NCBI GenBank assembly: GCA_903872875.1
Contig: CAIQMJ010000265.1
Location: forward strand, 1-20,913
Source of the DNA: an uncultured Variovorax sp.
GTDB taxonomy: Bacteria > Pseudomonadota > Gammaproteobacteria > Burkholderiales > Burkholderiaceae_C
Direction: 5' to 3'
DNA length: 20,913 nucleotides
The notes under the pieces are model-generated. The model made no database searches. It had not been told where the DNA came from and saw nothing but the letters and a program-made list of their open reading frames with translations. Position 1 is the first letter of the stretch, and each line of letters opens with the position of its first letter. Of this stretch, positions 14,696 to 20,913 are shown piece after piece. Both the position numbers and the translations under genes were made by a program.

Positions 14696-14756
14696 GGGTT
14701 GCTGCGAATGCGGCGACCCGGTTCGGCTGCGTACTATCGGCACCCCCACGCAGCAA
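14696..14756. promoter_or_regulatory. Inverted-repeat cluster between SnoaL operon and Crp/Fnr gene
   Basis: In the 134-bp divergent gap, TTGCTGCG (14699-14706) is matched by its exact complement CGCAGCAA (14749-14756), and GCTGCGT (14726-14732) by ACGCAGC (14748-14754). GGGTTGC (14696-14702) and GCGACCC (14713-14719) form another near-perfect dyad. These are candidate operator words for the adjacent regulator. They do not match the Crp (TGTGA-N6-TCACA) or Fnr (TTGAT-N4-ATCAA) consensus. Matches are by eye. Confidence 0.35.
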
Positions 14757-14798
14757 GACTGTCCGGTGTTGGCACTCCCAGCTCCAGACAAACCCGCG

Positions 14799-15515
14799 AT
14801 GCCAAGCACGCCCCTCCGTTCCCACGCCGCAGCGCAGCAGACCGTGCCGAGCCCGGTGCATGCCAGCGACATGCGGCTCGCCGAGAACATCCAGCAGCGC
14901 CTGCTCGCGGTCGCGCACCGGCGTGTCCTGGCGCGCGGCGAGTCGCTGTTCCACAAGGGTTCGGCGCCCGATGCGCTGTTCGGCGTGGTCGACGGTTCGC
15001 TGCGCGTCAGCGTGGTCGCCCCCGGCGGGCGGGAGGCCGTGATCGCGATGCTCGAGCCCGGCCACTGGTTCGGCGAGGTGTCGCTGCTGGTCGGCCGCGA
15101 GCGGGTCTACGACACCTGCGCGGTCGACACCACCGAGATGGCCGTGGTGTCCGCCGAGGACTTCCACCGGCTGGTCGCGGCCGAGCCCGAAGTGCACATG
15201 GCGTTCACGCGGCTCGTGTGCCTGCGGCTGCGACAGGCGCTCGCATGGATCGACGACGTGATCCTGATGCCGTTGCCGGTGCGGCTCGCCCACCAGTTGC
15301 TCACCATCGATGCGCGGCCTGCGGCGCGCGGCGCGGACAACGTGCTGTTGGGCGTTTCGCAGGAAGACCTGTCCTTCATGCTCGGCGTGTCGCGCCAGAG
15401 CGTGAACCGGCTGCTCAAACTGTGGGAGGAAGACGGCACGCTGCGGGTGCGCTACCGCAGCATCGAGCTGCTGGACCGCGCGCAGCTGGCACGGCATGCG
15501 GCCGCAGCGCCCTGA
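14799..15515 (+). CDS. Crp/Fnr-family transcriptional regulator
   Basis: A 238-residue regulator. A cyclic-nucleotide-binding-type beta-roll (about residues 35-140) includes GESLFHKGSAPDALFGVVDGSLRVSV and EPGHWFGEVSLLVGRERVYDTCAV. The Arg-Ser/Thr phosphate contact of true cAMP binders is not evident, and there is no Fnr-type N-terminal cysteine cluster, so the signal is unknown. The C-terminal helix-turn-helix is VSQEDLSFMLGVSRQSVNRLLKLWEEDGTLRV. I chose ATG 14799; an earlier TTG at 14766 and a later ATG at 14871 are also in frame, and none has a clear Shine-Dalgarno sequence. It is divergent from the SnoaL/SDR/hydrolase/MFS operon, its likely target. Confidence 0.88.
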   Translation: MPSTPLRSHAAAQQTVPSPVHASDMRLAENIQQRLLAVAHRRVLARGESLFHKGSAPDALFGVVDGSLRVSVVAPGGREAVIAMLEPGHWFGEVSLLVGRERVYDTCAVDTTEMAVVSAEDFHRLVAAEPEVHMAFTRLVCLRLRQALAWIDDVILMPLPVRLAHQLLTIDARPAARGADNVLLGVSQEDLSFMLGVSRQSVNRLLKLWEEDGTLRVRYRSIELLDRAQLARHAAAAP

Positions 15516-15539
15516 GCCGCAGCCGGGCGGGCGCGCTCA

Positions 15540-16106
15540 TCACGCGGCAGACGGCATCGGCCAGCCCGCCCGCGCGGCCCGCTCGAGCCCGGAGCGCACC
15601 ACCATCCGATGGAAGGGCTCGATCAGGCGGATGTAGCCGCGGCCCACGAGGTTGTGGCAGTGCACCACCGTGACCGTCACGACCTCGCGCGTGCCATCGG
15701 CCGCGGCCGGCGGCAGGAACACCGAGACGCGGAAGTCGAGATGGCTGTCGTCCTCGCCGAGCACCACCTCCTCCGGATGCGTCTCGTAGATGCGGAACAG
15801 GCCGATGCGCGGCACGCCCGGTTCGACCTTGCTGCGCAGCGACTCGGCCGTCTTGATGCCGAAGCCTGCCACCAGCCGGTCGCGCAGCCACATCAAGCGA
15901 TCGACCCATGGCGCAGGCTGCTCCAGCACGCAGCGTGCGAACTGCTCGGCATCGCCCGCGACGCCGACCGGCAGGCCGATGGCGTAGGCATCGGCGAGGT
16001 AGGCGCCTGGGTAGAGTGGCGCCACACGCACCGCACCGGGCAGCGCGACGCGACGGGCGCGCAAGGTGTCGGCGGGCAAGATTCGGGCGGGCTCGGGAGT
16101 GTGCAT
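15540..16106 (-). CDS. DUF2867-like protein
   Basis: A 188-residue protein that I match from memory to the DUF2867 family, function unknown. Conserved-looking parts are LYPGAYLADAYAIGLP at the N-terminus, WVDRLMWLRDRLVAGFGIKTAE in the middle, FRIYETHPEEVVLGEDDSHLDFRVSVFL, and a C-terminal VVTVTVVHCHNLVGRGYIRLIEPFHRMVVRSGLERA. The last segment resembles ligand-binding proteins of the START-like kind in which this domain often sits, but no catalytic residues are evident. There is no signal peptide. The start ATG 16106 leaves a 10-base gap after the GGDEF-EAL stop; the ribosome site is only CGGGG. The longer open frame upstream is inside the GGDEF-EAL gene and is rejected. It converges with the Crp/Fnr gene. 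Confidence 0.7.
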   Translation of the reverse strand: MHTPEPARILPADTLRARRVALPGAVRVAPLYPGAYLADAYAIGLPVGVAGDAEQFARCVLEQPAPWVDRLMWLRDRLVAGFGIKTAESLRSKVEPGVPRIGLFRIYETHPEEVVLGEDDSHLDFRVSVFLPPAAADGTREVVTVTVVHCHNLVGRGYIRLIEPFHRMVVRSGLERAARAGWPMPSAA

Positions 16107-16116
16107 CCCCCGAGTG

Positions 16117-18399
16117 TCAATGAAGCGTGGGCGCAGCGGCGTCCCAGCCGTGTCGCACGCCACGCGCCAGCTCGGTGGGCGGCATGGCCCGCGCGAACAG
16201 GTAGCCCTGGAAATGCGAGCAGCCGTTGGCCTGGAGCATGGCGCGCTGCGCCTCGTTCTCGACGCCTTCCGCCAGCACCTCGAAACCGAAGTTGTCGGCC
16301 AGCGCCACGATGGCGCGCACGATCGCCAGGCTGCCGCCGTCCAGCGGCAGGCCCCGAACGAAGCCCTGGTCGATCTTGAGCTGGTCGATCGGCAGGCGCT
16401 GCAGGTACGACATCGACGAATAACCGGTACCGAAGTCGTCCAGCGCAAAGCGCACGCCGTGCTTCTTCAGCGTGACCATGTGCAGGATGGCGAGCGACAT
16501 GTCGTTGACCAGCGCGGTCTCGGTGAGTTCGAGCTTCAGGCGATGCGGGTCGGCACCGGTCCGTTCGACGATCTTCAGCACCTCGATGGCGAAGTCGGGC
16601 TGCGAGAGCTGGAAGGCGCTGATGTTCACCGAGATCGCCAGTTGTCCGAGCGCTGCGTCGCTCGACCATTGCGCGAGCTGCATGCAGGCGCAGCTCAGGA
16701 CCTGGGTGTCGAGCTCGACCATCAGGTCCGCTCGCTCGGCAACGGGGATGAACTCGGCTGGCGGCAGCAGGCCGCGCACCGGATGCTGCCAGCGCACCAG
16801 CGCCTCCATGCCGACGGTGGCGCCGCGCCAGTCCATCTGGGGCTGGTAGTGGACGATGAATTCGCCGTGCCGCAGCCCGTGGCGAATCTCCGCCTCGAGC
16901 GCCAGCCGCGCGGTGGTGGCGTCCTCGATGACCGGGTCGTAGATGCGCACGCGGTTCTTGCCGCTGGCCTTCGCGGCATACAGCGCCAGGTCGGCGCGAC
17001 GCATCGGGTTGTCCTTCTCGTTGAGATCGCGGAACAGCGAGATGCCGACGCTCGCGGTGCTGGCATGGTTGCCGGCATCGGCCATGAAGGGCAGGCTCAG
17101 CGCGGCCAGCACCTTCTGCGCGACGCGCGCGGCGTCGGCCGCCGCGTCGGTCTCGAGCGTCGCCAGGCCTTCGAGCAGGATCACGAAGTCGTCGCCGCTG
17201 AGCCGAGCCACCGTGGCGTTGGGCGGCGCCAGTTCGAGAAGCCGTTGCGCGGTCTGCTGCAGCACGCGGTCGCCGACCGGGTTGCCGTGGATGTCGTTGA
17301 TGTTCCGGAAGTCGTCCAGATCGATCATCAGCAGTGCCGCGAAGCGCTGCTGGTCGGCACTCTCGCGCCGCGCATAGGTCAATCGTCCGAGCAGGAAGCT
17401 GCGGTTGGGCAGATGGGTCAACGGGTCGTAGAGCGCGAGCGTGCGGATCTGCTCCTCGGCCGCCCGCCGCTCCGTGATGTCGCGCGTGACCAGCACCACG
17501 CTGGGCCGTCCGCCGATCGGCGCGTCCATCTTCTGCGCGCGGCCCTCGAAGCTGCGCAGCCGGCCGTCCGACTGCATCGTGTACTCGAGCGTCTGCGGCA
17601 GGCTGCTGTTGAGCGAACGCCCGACGAAAGCGAGCAGCAGGTCGGCGTAGTGCAATGGCAGCACCTCGTGCATGCGCCGCCCAAGCATGTCGGTGAGCCC
17701 GGCATACAGCGGGTTGTGCTGCGGCGACACGATCTCGAGGTAACGGCCCTCCCAGTCGAGCACCACCAGCGTGTCCGGTATCGCCTCCGCGATGGCACGC
17801 ATGCGGGCGTCGCTCTGCGAGAGCGCACGGATGGTCGCGACCCGGCGGCCGCCGTCCTGCAGCAGCAGGCCCAACAGGGCACCGACCGCCGGCATCACCA
17901 GCAGAACGACGCCGTCGAAGCGGTCGATGGTCAGCCCGGCCATCGACTGCCAGCCGCGGAACACGAACAGGCCTATGGCATAGATCGCGAATCCGAAGAC
18001 CAGGAACTGCCAGAGCCCCATCCGGAGCCAGCCGCGCTGCACCGCATGCCGGTATGCAAGGCCGAGGCCCGCGGCCATCACGAGATTGAAGACGCCGGCC
18101 GGCATGCCCTGGCCGCCGAGCCACAGGCGGCACAGCGCGGCGACGACCAGCGCACTGCCGGCCACCAGCGGTCCGCCGAACAGCGCCGCCATGCCGACGA
18201 CCGCGAGACGCGCGTCGATCAGAACGCCCGGCTCCAGCTCCACAGCGGAGAGCATGCCCACCACGCAGATGAGCCCGAACAGCAGGCCTGAACTGAGCTG
18301 GGCCGGAACGTCGCGTTCCTTCCAGTAGCTGGCGCTCAGCGTCTGGACCCAGCAGAGGGCCAGCATGACGGCAGCGCTTTCGATGAGATCCATGAGCAT
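16117..18399 (-). CDS. Membrane PAS-GGDEF-EAL cyclic-di-GMP signalling protein
   Basis: A 760-residue protein. Residues about 5-190 form membrane helices of the 5TMR/LytS type (LLFGLICVVGMLSAVELEPGVLIDARLAVVGMAALFGG); a PAS domain follows (about 195-312, ending VTRDITERR), then GGDEF (about 318-490) and EAL (about 500-745). The GGDEF signature is changed to SGDDF (401-405), so cyclase activity is doubtful though not excluded. The EAL domain is complete: EAL at 532-534, ELTET, DDFGTGYSS (654-662), KIDQGFV and AEGVEN, so it is probably an active cyclic-di-GMP phosphodiesterase. The first 64 bases overlap the DUF2917 gene in another frame. ATG 18393 is an equally possible start; neither has a Shine-Dalgarno sequence. 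It may control motility or adhesion from the inner membrane. Confidence 0.93.
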   Translation of the reverse strand: MLMDLIESAAVMLALCWVQTLSASYWKERDVPAQLSSGLLFGLICVVGMLSAVELEPGVLIDARLAVVGMAALFGGPLVAGSALVVAALCRLWLGGQGMPAGVFNLVMAAGLGLAYRHAVQRGWLRMGLWQFLVFGFAIYAIGLFVFRGWQSMAGLTIDRFDGVVLLVMPAVGALLGLLLQDGGRRVATIRALSQSDARMRAIAEAIPDTLVVLDWEGRYLEIVSPQHNPLYAGLTDMLGRRMHEVLPLHYADLLLAFVGRSLNSSLPQTLEYTMQSDGRLRSFEGRAQKMDAPIGGRPSVVLVTRDITERRAAEEQIRTLALYDPLTHLPNRSFLLGRLTYARRESADQQRFAALLMIDLDDFRNINDIHGNPVGDRVLQQTAQRLLELAPPNATVARLSGDDFVILLEGLATLETDAAADAARVAQKVLAALSLPFMADAGNHASTASVGISLFRDLNEKDNPMRRADLALYAAKASGKNRVRIYDPVIEDATTARLALEAEIRHGLRHGEFIVHYQPQMDWRGATVGMEALVRWQHPVRGLLPPAEFIPVAERADLMVELDTQVLSCACMQLAQWSSDAALGQLAISVNISAFQLSQPDFAIEVLKIVERTGADPHRLKLELTETALVNDMSLAILHMVTLKKHGVRFALDDFGTGYSSMSYLQRLPIDQLKIDQGFVRGLPLDGGSLAIVRAIVALADNFGFEVLAEGVENEAQRAMLQANGCSHFQGYLFARAMPPTELARGVRHGWDAAAPTLH

Positions 18400-18764
18400 G
18401 GGCCAGTCTGGGCGCCGCCATCGAAGACGGTCGTGGGCCGTCGCGACGCGGGGCGGTCAGGGAATGAGCCGAGACGCATCTTCAGCGATCTCAGAGCCTG
18501 CGCGATCGGCCCTGGCTGCCGGTAGCTCAGCACCTCGGCGTCGTCGAGTGCCAGGACTTCGATCCAGCCCGCCCGTTCGAGCCGATGCGCCTGGCCTTCG
18601 CCCAGCGGGATGTCGACGCCATGCAGGCCGGGCGCGAGCCATGCCGAGACCTCGCGCAGCACGACGCGGCCGCGCAGCACCTGGACCGAGGTGCGCGCAT
18701 CGGCAGCGACGCGCCAGGCCTGGCCGGTCTGCAGCTGGATGCGGGTGAGGGCTTCGTACGTCAT
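18336..18764 (-). CDS. DUF2917-like protein
   Basis: A 142-residue protein resembling the DUF2917 family, found often in Burkholderiales and of unknown function. The core is about residues 5-85: TRIQLQTGQAWRV, VQVLRGRVVLREV, WLAPGLHGVDIPLGEGQAHRLERAGWIEVLAL, a small beta-rich cupin-like pattern without metal-binding histidine sets. The C-terminal 50 residues are unordered and the last 20 are encoded in DNA shared with the next gene. The start ATG 18764 has a strong AAGGAG about 7 bases upstream. It is divergent from the MocR regulator, a pairing that suggests regulation by it, and overlaps the GGDEF-EAL gene by 64 bases, so the two probably share an RNA. Confidence 0.78.
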   Translation of the reverse strand: MTYEALTRIQLQTGQAWRVAADARTSVQVLRGRVVLREVSAWLAPGLHGVDIPLGEGQAHRLERAGWIEVLALDDAEVLSYRQPGPIAQALRSLKMRLGSFPDRPASRRPTTVFDGGAQTGPCSWISSKALPSCWPSAGSRR

Positions 18765-18786
18765 GGTGAGCTCCTTGCAAACGAGG

Positions 18787-18920
18787 TCTGTTGAGGTGAC
18801 TCGATGATCGGCAAGGCGCCTGTTCCGCAACAGGCACAGCGCGGGCTCATGCAGCCGGAACAGTCGTGGCGTCAGGGCGTCTGTTATGGTCGCATTCGCC
18901 ACAACTGCATCTGTTTTGCG
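18787..18920. promoter_or_regulatory. CTGTT/AACAG array in DUF2917-MocR intergenic region
   Basis: The word CTGTT occurs at 18788, 18820, 18881 and 18911, and its complement AACAG at 18829 and 18859. Spacings are 32, 61 and 30 for the direct words and 30 for the inverted ones, so most lie about three helical turns apart. The best pair shares GC-x-TCTGTT-x-TG at 18878-18890 and 18908-18920. A perfect hairpin GCCTGTT/AACAGGC with a 4-base loop covers 18818-18835. MocR regulators typically bind widely spaced direct repeats, so this is a good operator candidate for the adjacent regulator. Confidence 0.5.
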
Positions 18921-18946
18921 CGCCCGCGATCGGCCACGATCGCGCC

Positions 18947-20401
18947 ATGGACATGCCGACGACGCCTGCCACGCCACCGCTGTACCGCCGCCTCGCCACG
19001 CACTACCGCGGCGCGATCGAGGCCGGCTCGCTGCGGCCCGGCGAGCGCATGCCCTCGTTGCGCAACCTGATGCGGCTGCACGACATCAGCCTGTCGACCG
19101 CGCTGCAGCTGTGCCGTGTGCTCGAAACCGACGGCTGGGCCGAGGCACGTGACCGTTCCGGCTATTTCGTGCGCCGCCCGCAGCGCGCGCGCATCGTGCC
19201 GATGGACGAACCGCCCGCCGGCCAGCGGCCCGACCCGGCGCAGTTCGTCGGCATCCATACGCGCGTGTCCGACTTCGTCACGCGGCGCCGGCAGGCCAAG
19301 ATCGGCGGTCACCTCGACCTGTCGATCGCACGCGCCGCACCCGAGATGTATCCGGCGGAGGAACTGCGCATGGCGATCACGCGGGCGCTGCGGCATCACC
19401 CCGAGGTGCTGTCGGGCGTGCCGCCGCTGCAGGGCGAACCGCACTTCCGAGCCGTGCTGGCCAAGCGCGCGCTCGCGGCCGGCATGACGCTGTCGCCCGA
19501 CGAGGTGCTGGTGACCAACGGCTGCATCGAGGCGCTCAATCTCGCGCTGCGCGCGGTGGCCCAGCCGGGCGACACCATCGCGGTCGAATCGCCGACCTTC
19601 TACGGCCTGCTGCAGGTGCTCGAAAGCCTCGGCCTGCGCGCGCTCGAGATACCGACCAGCCCGCAGACCGGCGTGTCGATCGAGGCGCTGGAACTCGCGC
19701 TCGACACCTATGCCGACATCAAGGCGCTGGTCGTCGTGCCGCATCTGCAGAACCCGCTGGGCAGCGTGATGCCGGCCTCGCACAAGGAACGGCTGGTGCA
19801 GCTGTGCGAGACGCGCGGGCTGCCGCTGATCGAGGACGACACCTACACCGAGCTGGTCGACGCCGACGCGCTGCCGCGCGCGCTCAAGTCATGGGACCGC
19901 ACGGGCAACGTGATCCATTGCGCGTCGCTGCACAAGATCCTCGCGCCCGGGCTGCGACTCGGCTGGATGACGGCCGGCCGCTGGCAGGCGCGCGTGGAGA
20001 TGCTCAAGTACGCGCAGACCCGCAACAACGAAGCGCTCGCGCAACTCGGTGCCGGCCACTTCATGGCGACAGGTGCCTACGACCGGCACCTGCGGCGGCT
20101 GCGCGGCTTTCTCGCGGTGCAACGAGAGCGCACGGCCGAGGCCATCGCCAGCCACTTCCCGGCGCAGACGCGGCTGAACCTGCCGCCCGGCGGCCTGCAG
20201 CTATGGGTCGAGATGCCGAACCGCCGATCGTCTGCGGACGTGTTCGACACCGCGCTGCGCGAAGGCATCCTGGTCGCGCCGGGCACGCTGTTCTCGAACA
20301 CATCGCGCGTCGACCATTACCTGCGCATCAACTGCGGCTGGCCGTTCGCGGATGGTGTGGACCGCGCGCTGCGGCGGCTCGGGCAGATCGTCGCGGGCTG
20401 A
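18947..20401 (+). CDS. MocR-type GntR regulator with aminotransferase domain
   Basis: A 484-residue PLP-dependent regulator. A GntR winged helix is at about 12-77 (LYRRLATHYRGAIEAGSLRPGERMPSLRNLM ... GYFVRR), then a linker, then a fold-type I aminotransferase-like domain from about 120. PLP-binding features are VTNGCIEALNLAL, HLQNPLG, IEDDTY (Asp297/Asp298, Tyr300), the Schiff-base Lys330 in SLHKILAPGLRLGW, and the carboxylate-binding Arg in HYLRINCGW. Such proteins sense PLP or amino-acid-derived ligands and seldom act as transaminases. ATG 18947 is chosen; ATG 18953 is also possible and no Shine-Dalgarno sequence is visible. Its divergent neighbour DUF2917 and its own gene are the likely targets through the CTGTT array. 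Confidence 0.92.
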   Translation: MDMPTTPATPPLYRRLATHYRGAIEAGSLRPGERMPSLRNLMRLHDISLSTALQLCRVLETDGWAEARDRSGYFVRRPQRARIVPMDEPPAGQRPDPAQFVGIHTRVSDFVTRRRQAKIGGHLDLSIARAAPEMYPAEELRMAITRALRHHPEVLSGVPPLQGEPHFRAVLAKRALAAGMTLSPDEVLVTNGCIEALNLALRAVAQPGDTIAVESPTFYGLLQVLESLGLRALEIPTSPQTGVSIEALELALDTYADIKALVVVPHLQNPLGSVMPASHKERLVQLCETRGLPLIEDDTYTELVDADALPRALKSWDRTGNVIHCASLHKILAPGLRLGWMTAGRWQARVEMLKYAQTRNNEALAQLGAGHFMATGAYDRHLRRLRGFLAVQRERTAEAIASHFPAQTRLNLPPGGLQLWVEMPNRRSSADVFDTALREGILVAPGTLFSNTSRVDHYLRINCGWPFADGVDRALRRLGQIVAG

Positions 20402-20720
20402 GGGGCCTTCCGGTTCTTTTTTCGCTGCATCGCTTGTCGGCAAGGTGCGGCCTACGCACCTCGTCTGAGAAGGTGCGTTACCGCCGATAGGCAAGCCTAT
20501 CGTTCATTGGATTCAACGCTTTCGCAGCTATTTCCCTGCGCTGCGCTCAGTATTTCCAAGCGTCAATTCCCGCCTTCTGGTTGCCTGCATCGGCGCTTCG
20601 CTTCATTGCGCCCACCGATGAGGCGATGAGCCTCAGATTTCGCCCCGCGCCGCCGTCCGGGTGAGCGCTGCGGCCGACCCGGCCTTCTCCCCGTCTCTGT
20701 CTCTGAGGGCCTGTCTTCCC
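20402..20720. other. 319-bp gene-free leader before the exoprotein, three hairpins
   Basis: No gene was found. Three perfect stem-loops are visible: AGGTGCG/CGCACCT at 20443-20461 (5-base loop), CGATAGGC/GCCTATCG at 20485-20502 (2-base loop) and TGAGGC/GCCTCA at 20619-20635 (5-base loop). A T-run at 20416-20422 follows the MocR stop but has no GC stem directly before it. AT-richer DNA at 20500-20535 could hold a promoter, but no convincing -35/-10 pair was seen. It is probably the promoter and untranslated leader of the exoprotein gene. Confidence 0.5.
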
Positions 20721-20913
20721 ATGAATCGCAATCTGTATCGCGTCGTCTTCAATGCGGCGCGGGGTCTTCGCATGGCTGTGCAAGAGACGGCGCGCAGTGC
20801 AAGTAAGGCCGGCTGCGGTAGCACGTCAGCACGGAGCGCGGTTGCTCATGTGCTGGCACTGGCGATCTCACTCACCGCCGCCGCCGCAGCAGCACAGATC
20901 GCAGCTGACCCGA
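20721..20913 (+). CDS. N-terminus of large exoprotein with ESPR signal (TpsA/CdiA-like or autotransporter)
   Basis: The frame opens at ATG 20721 and runs off the window after 64 codons with no stop. It begins MNRNLYRVVFNAARGLRMAV, followed by QETARSASKAG, a match to the extended signal peptide region (consensus MNK-x-YR-x-VFN, then MAV-x-E and a G-K/S-K-A-like end). ESPR is found on very large two-partner-secretion exoproteins (filamentous hemagglutinins, CdiA/BcpA contact-dependent inhibition toxins) and long autotransporter adhesins. A normal Sec hydrophobic core follows (VLALAISLTAAAAAAQIAAD). No Shine-Dalgarno sequence is evident (CTGTCTTCCC precedes the ATG). The body, the TpsB partner and any immunity gene lie outside, so adhesin and toxin cannot be told apart. 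Confidence 0.82.
   Translation, partial: MNRNLYRVVFNAARGLRMAVQETARSASKAGCGSTSARSAVAHVLALAISLTAAAAAAQIAADP

Noticed and set aside
14665..14798. Classical Crp or Fnr binding site
   Set aside because: Only an isolated TGTGA-like word occurs at the left edge, with no matching half-site; the other dyads do not fit either consensus.
15893..18421. Long open frames of 842 (minus) and 741 (plus, 16066-18291) codons
   Set aside because: Both lie over the GGDEF-EAL gene, whose frame carries all expected motifs; these are shadows.
20402..20425. Rho-independent terminator after the MocR gene
   Set aside because: There is a T-run at 20416-20422 but the GC-rich bases before it do not form a stem.
1..20913. 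CRISPR arrays, tRNA or rRNA genes, insertion sequences
   Set aside because: No regularly spaced exact repeats with spacers, no tRNA-like cloverleaf and no transposase-like protein were seen. The only repeats are the effector cassettes and the short CTGTT array.

Overview
The window is GC-rich, tightly packed DNA with long spurious antisense ORFs. Its gene content (LysR and MocR regulators, a NitT/TauT-type ABC importer, DUF2917 and DUF2867 proteins, an ESPR-bearing exoprotein) points to a Burkholderiales bacterium, probably Comamonadaceae such as a Variovorax or Acidovorax relative. This is inference from gene families; no rRNA or other marker gene is present. No tRNA, rRNA, CRISPR array or transposase gene was seen.

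Region by region. 1-115 is the tail of an SpmB/nucleoside-recognition-type membrane protein. 116-2300 is a lower-GC island. It holds one 605-residue minus-strand protein with features of a type III secreted effector: a disordered Ser/Pro-rich N-terminus and a nuclear-localisation-like motif. The gene is embedded in three copies of a promoter plus start-codon cassette. Two copies lie in perfect register 125 bp apart and carry a plant-inducible-promoter (PIP)-like box and a -10 element with conserved spacing; the third is degraded. 2409-2918 is a flavin reductase-like protein. 2955-7726 is a minus-strand operon: an arylsulfotransferase-like propeller protein, an ABC importer (binding protein, ATPase, permease) and a 2-oxoglutarate/Fe(II) oxygenase. 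It is divergent from a LysR regulator at 7849-8802. 8890-9792 (EamA/DMT exporter) and 9863-10813 (glutaminase) are separated by a striking AT-rich 33-bp palindrome. 10829-14664 is a second minus-strand operon (SnoaL-like protein, SDR dehydrogenase, metallo-beta-lactamase-fold hydrolase, ACS-family MFS transporter), divergent from a Crp/Fnr-type regulator (14799-15515). 15540-18764 holds a DUF2867 protein, a membrane PAS-GGDEF-EAL protein and a DUF2917 protein, all on the minus strand. 18947-20401 is a MocR-type GntR/aminotransferase regulator whose divergent intergenic region carries six CTGTT/AACAG words, most spaced by about 30 bp. 20402-20720 is a hairpin-rich leader with no recognised gene. 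At 20721 a large exoprotein begins with an extended signal peptide region (ESPR) and runs off the end; this start is typical of two-partner-secretion hemagglutinins/CdiA-like toxins or large autotransporters.

How they fit together. Two regulator-plus-divergent-operon modules look like uptake and degradation of specific organic substrates, one possibly sulfur-related and one possibly a lactone or alcohol; the substrates are not determined. The two ends carry interaction functions: a probable host-directed effector on the left and a surface or secreted exoprotein on the right. The most unusual feature is the triplicated promoter/secretion-signal cassette around the effector, which resembles the raw material of effector terminal reassortment.
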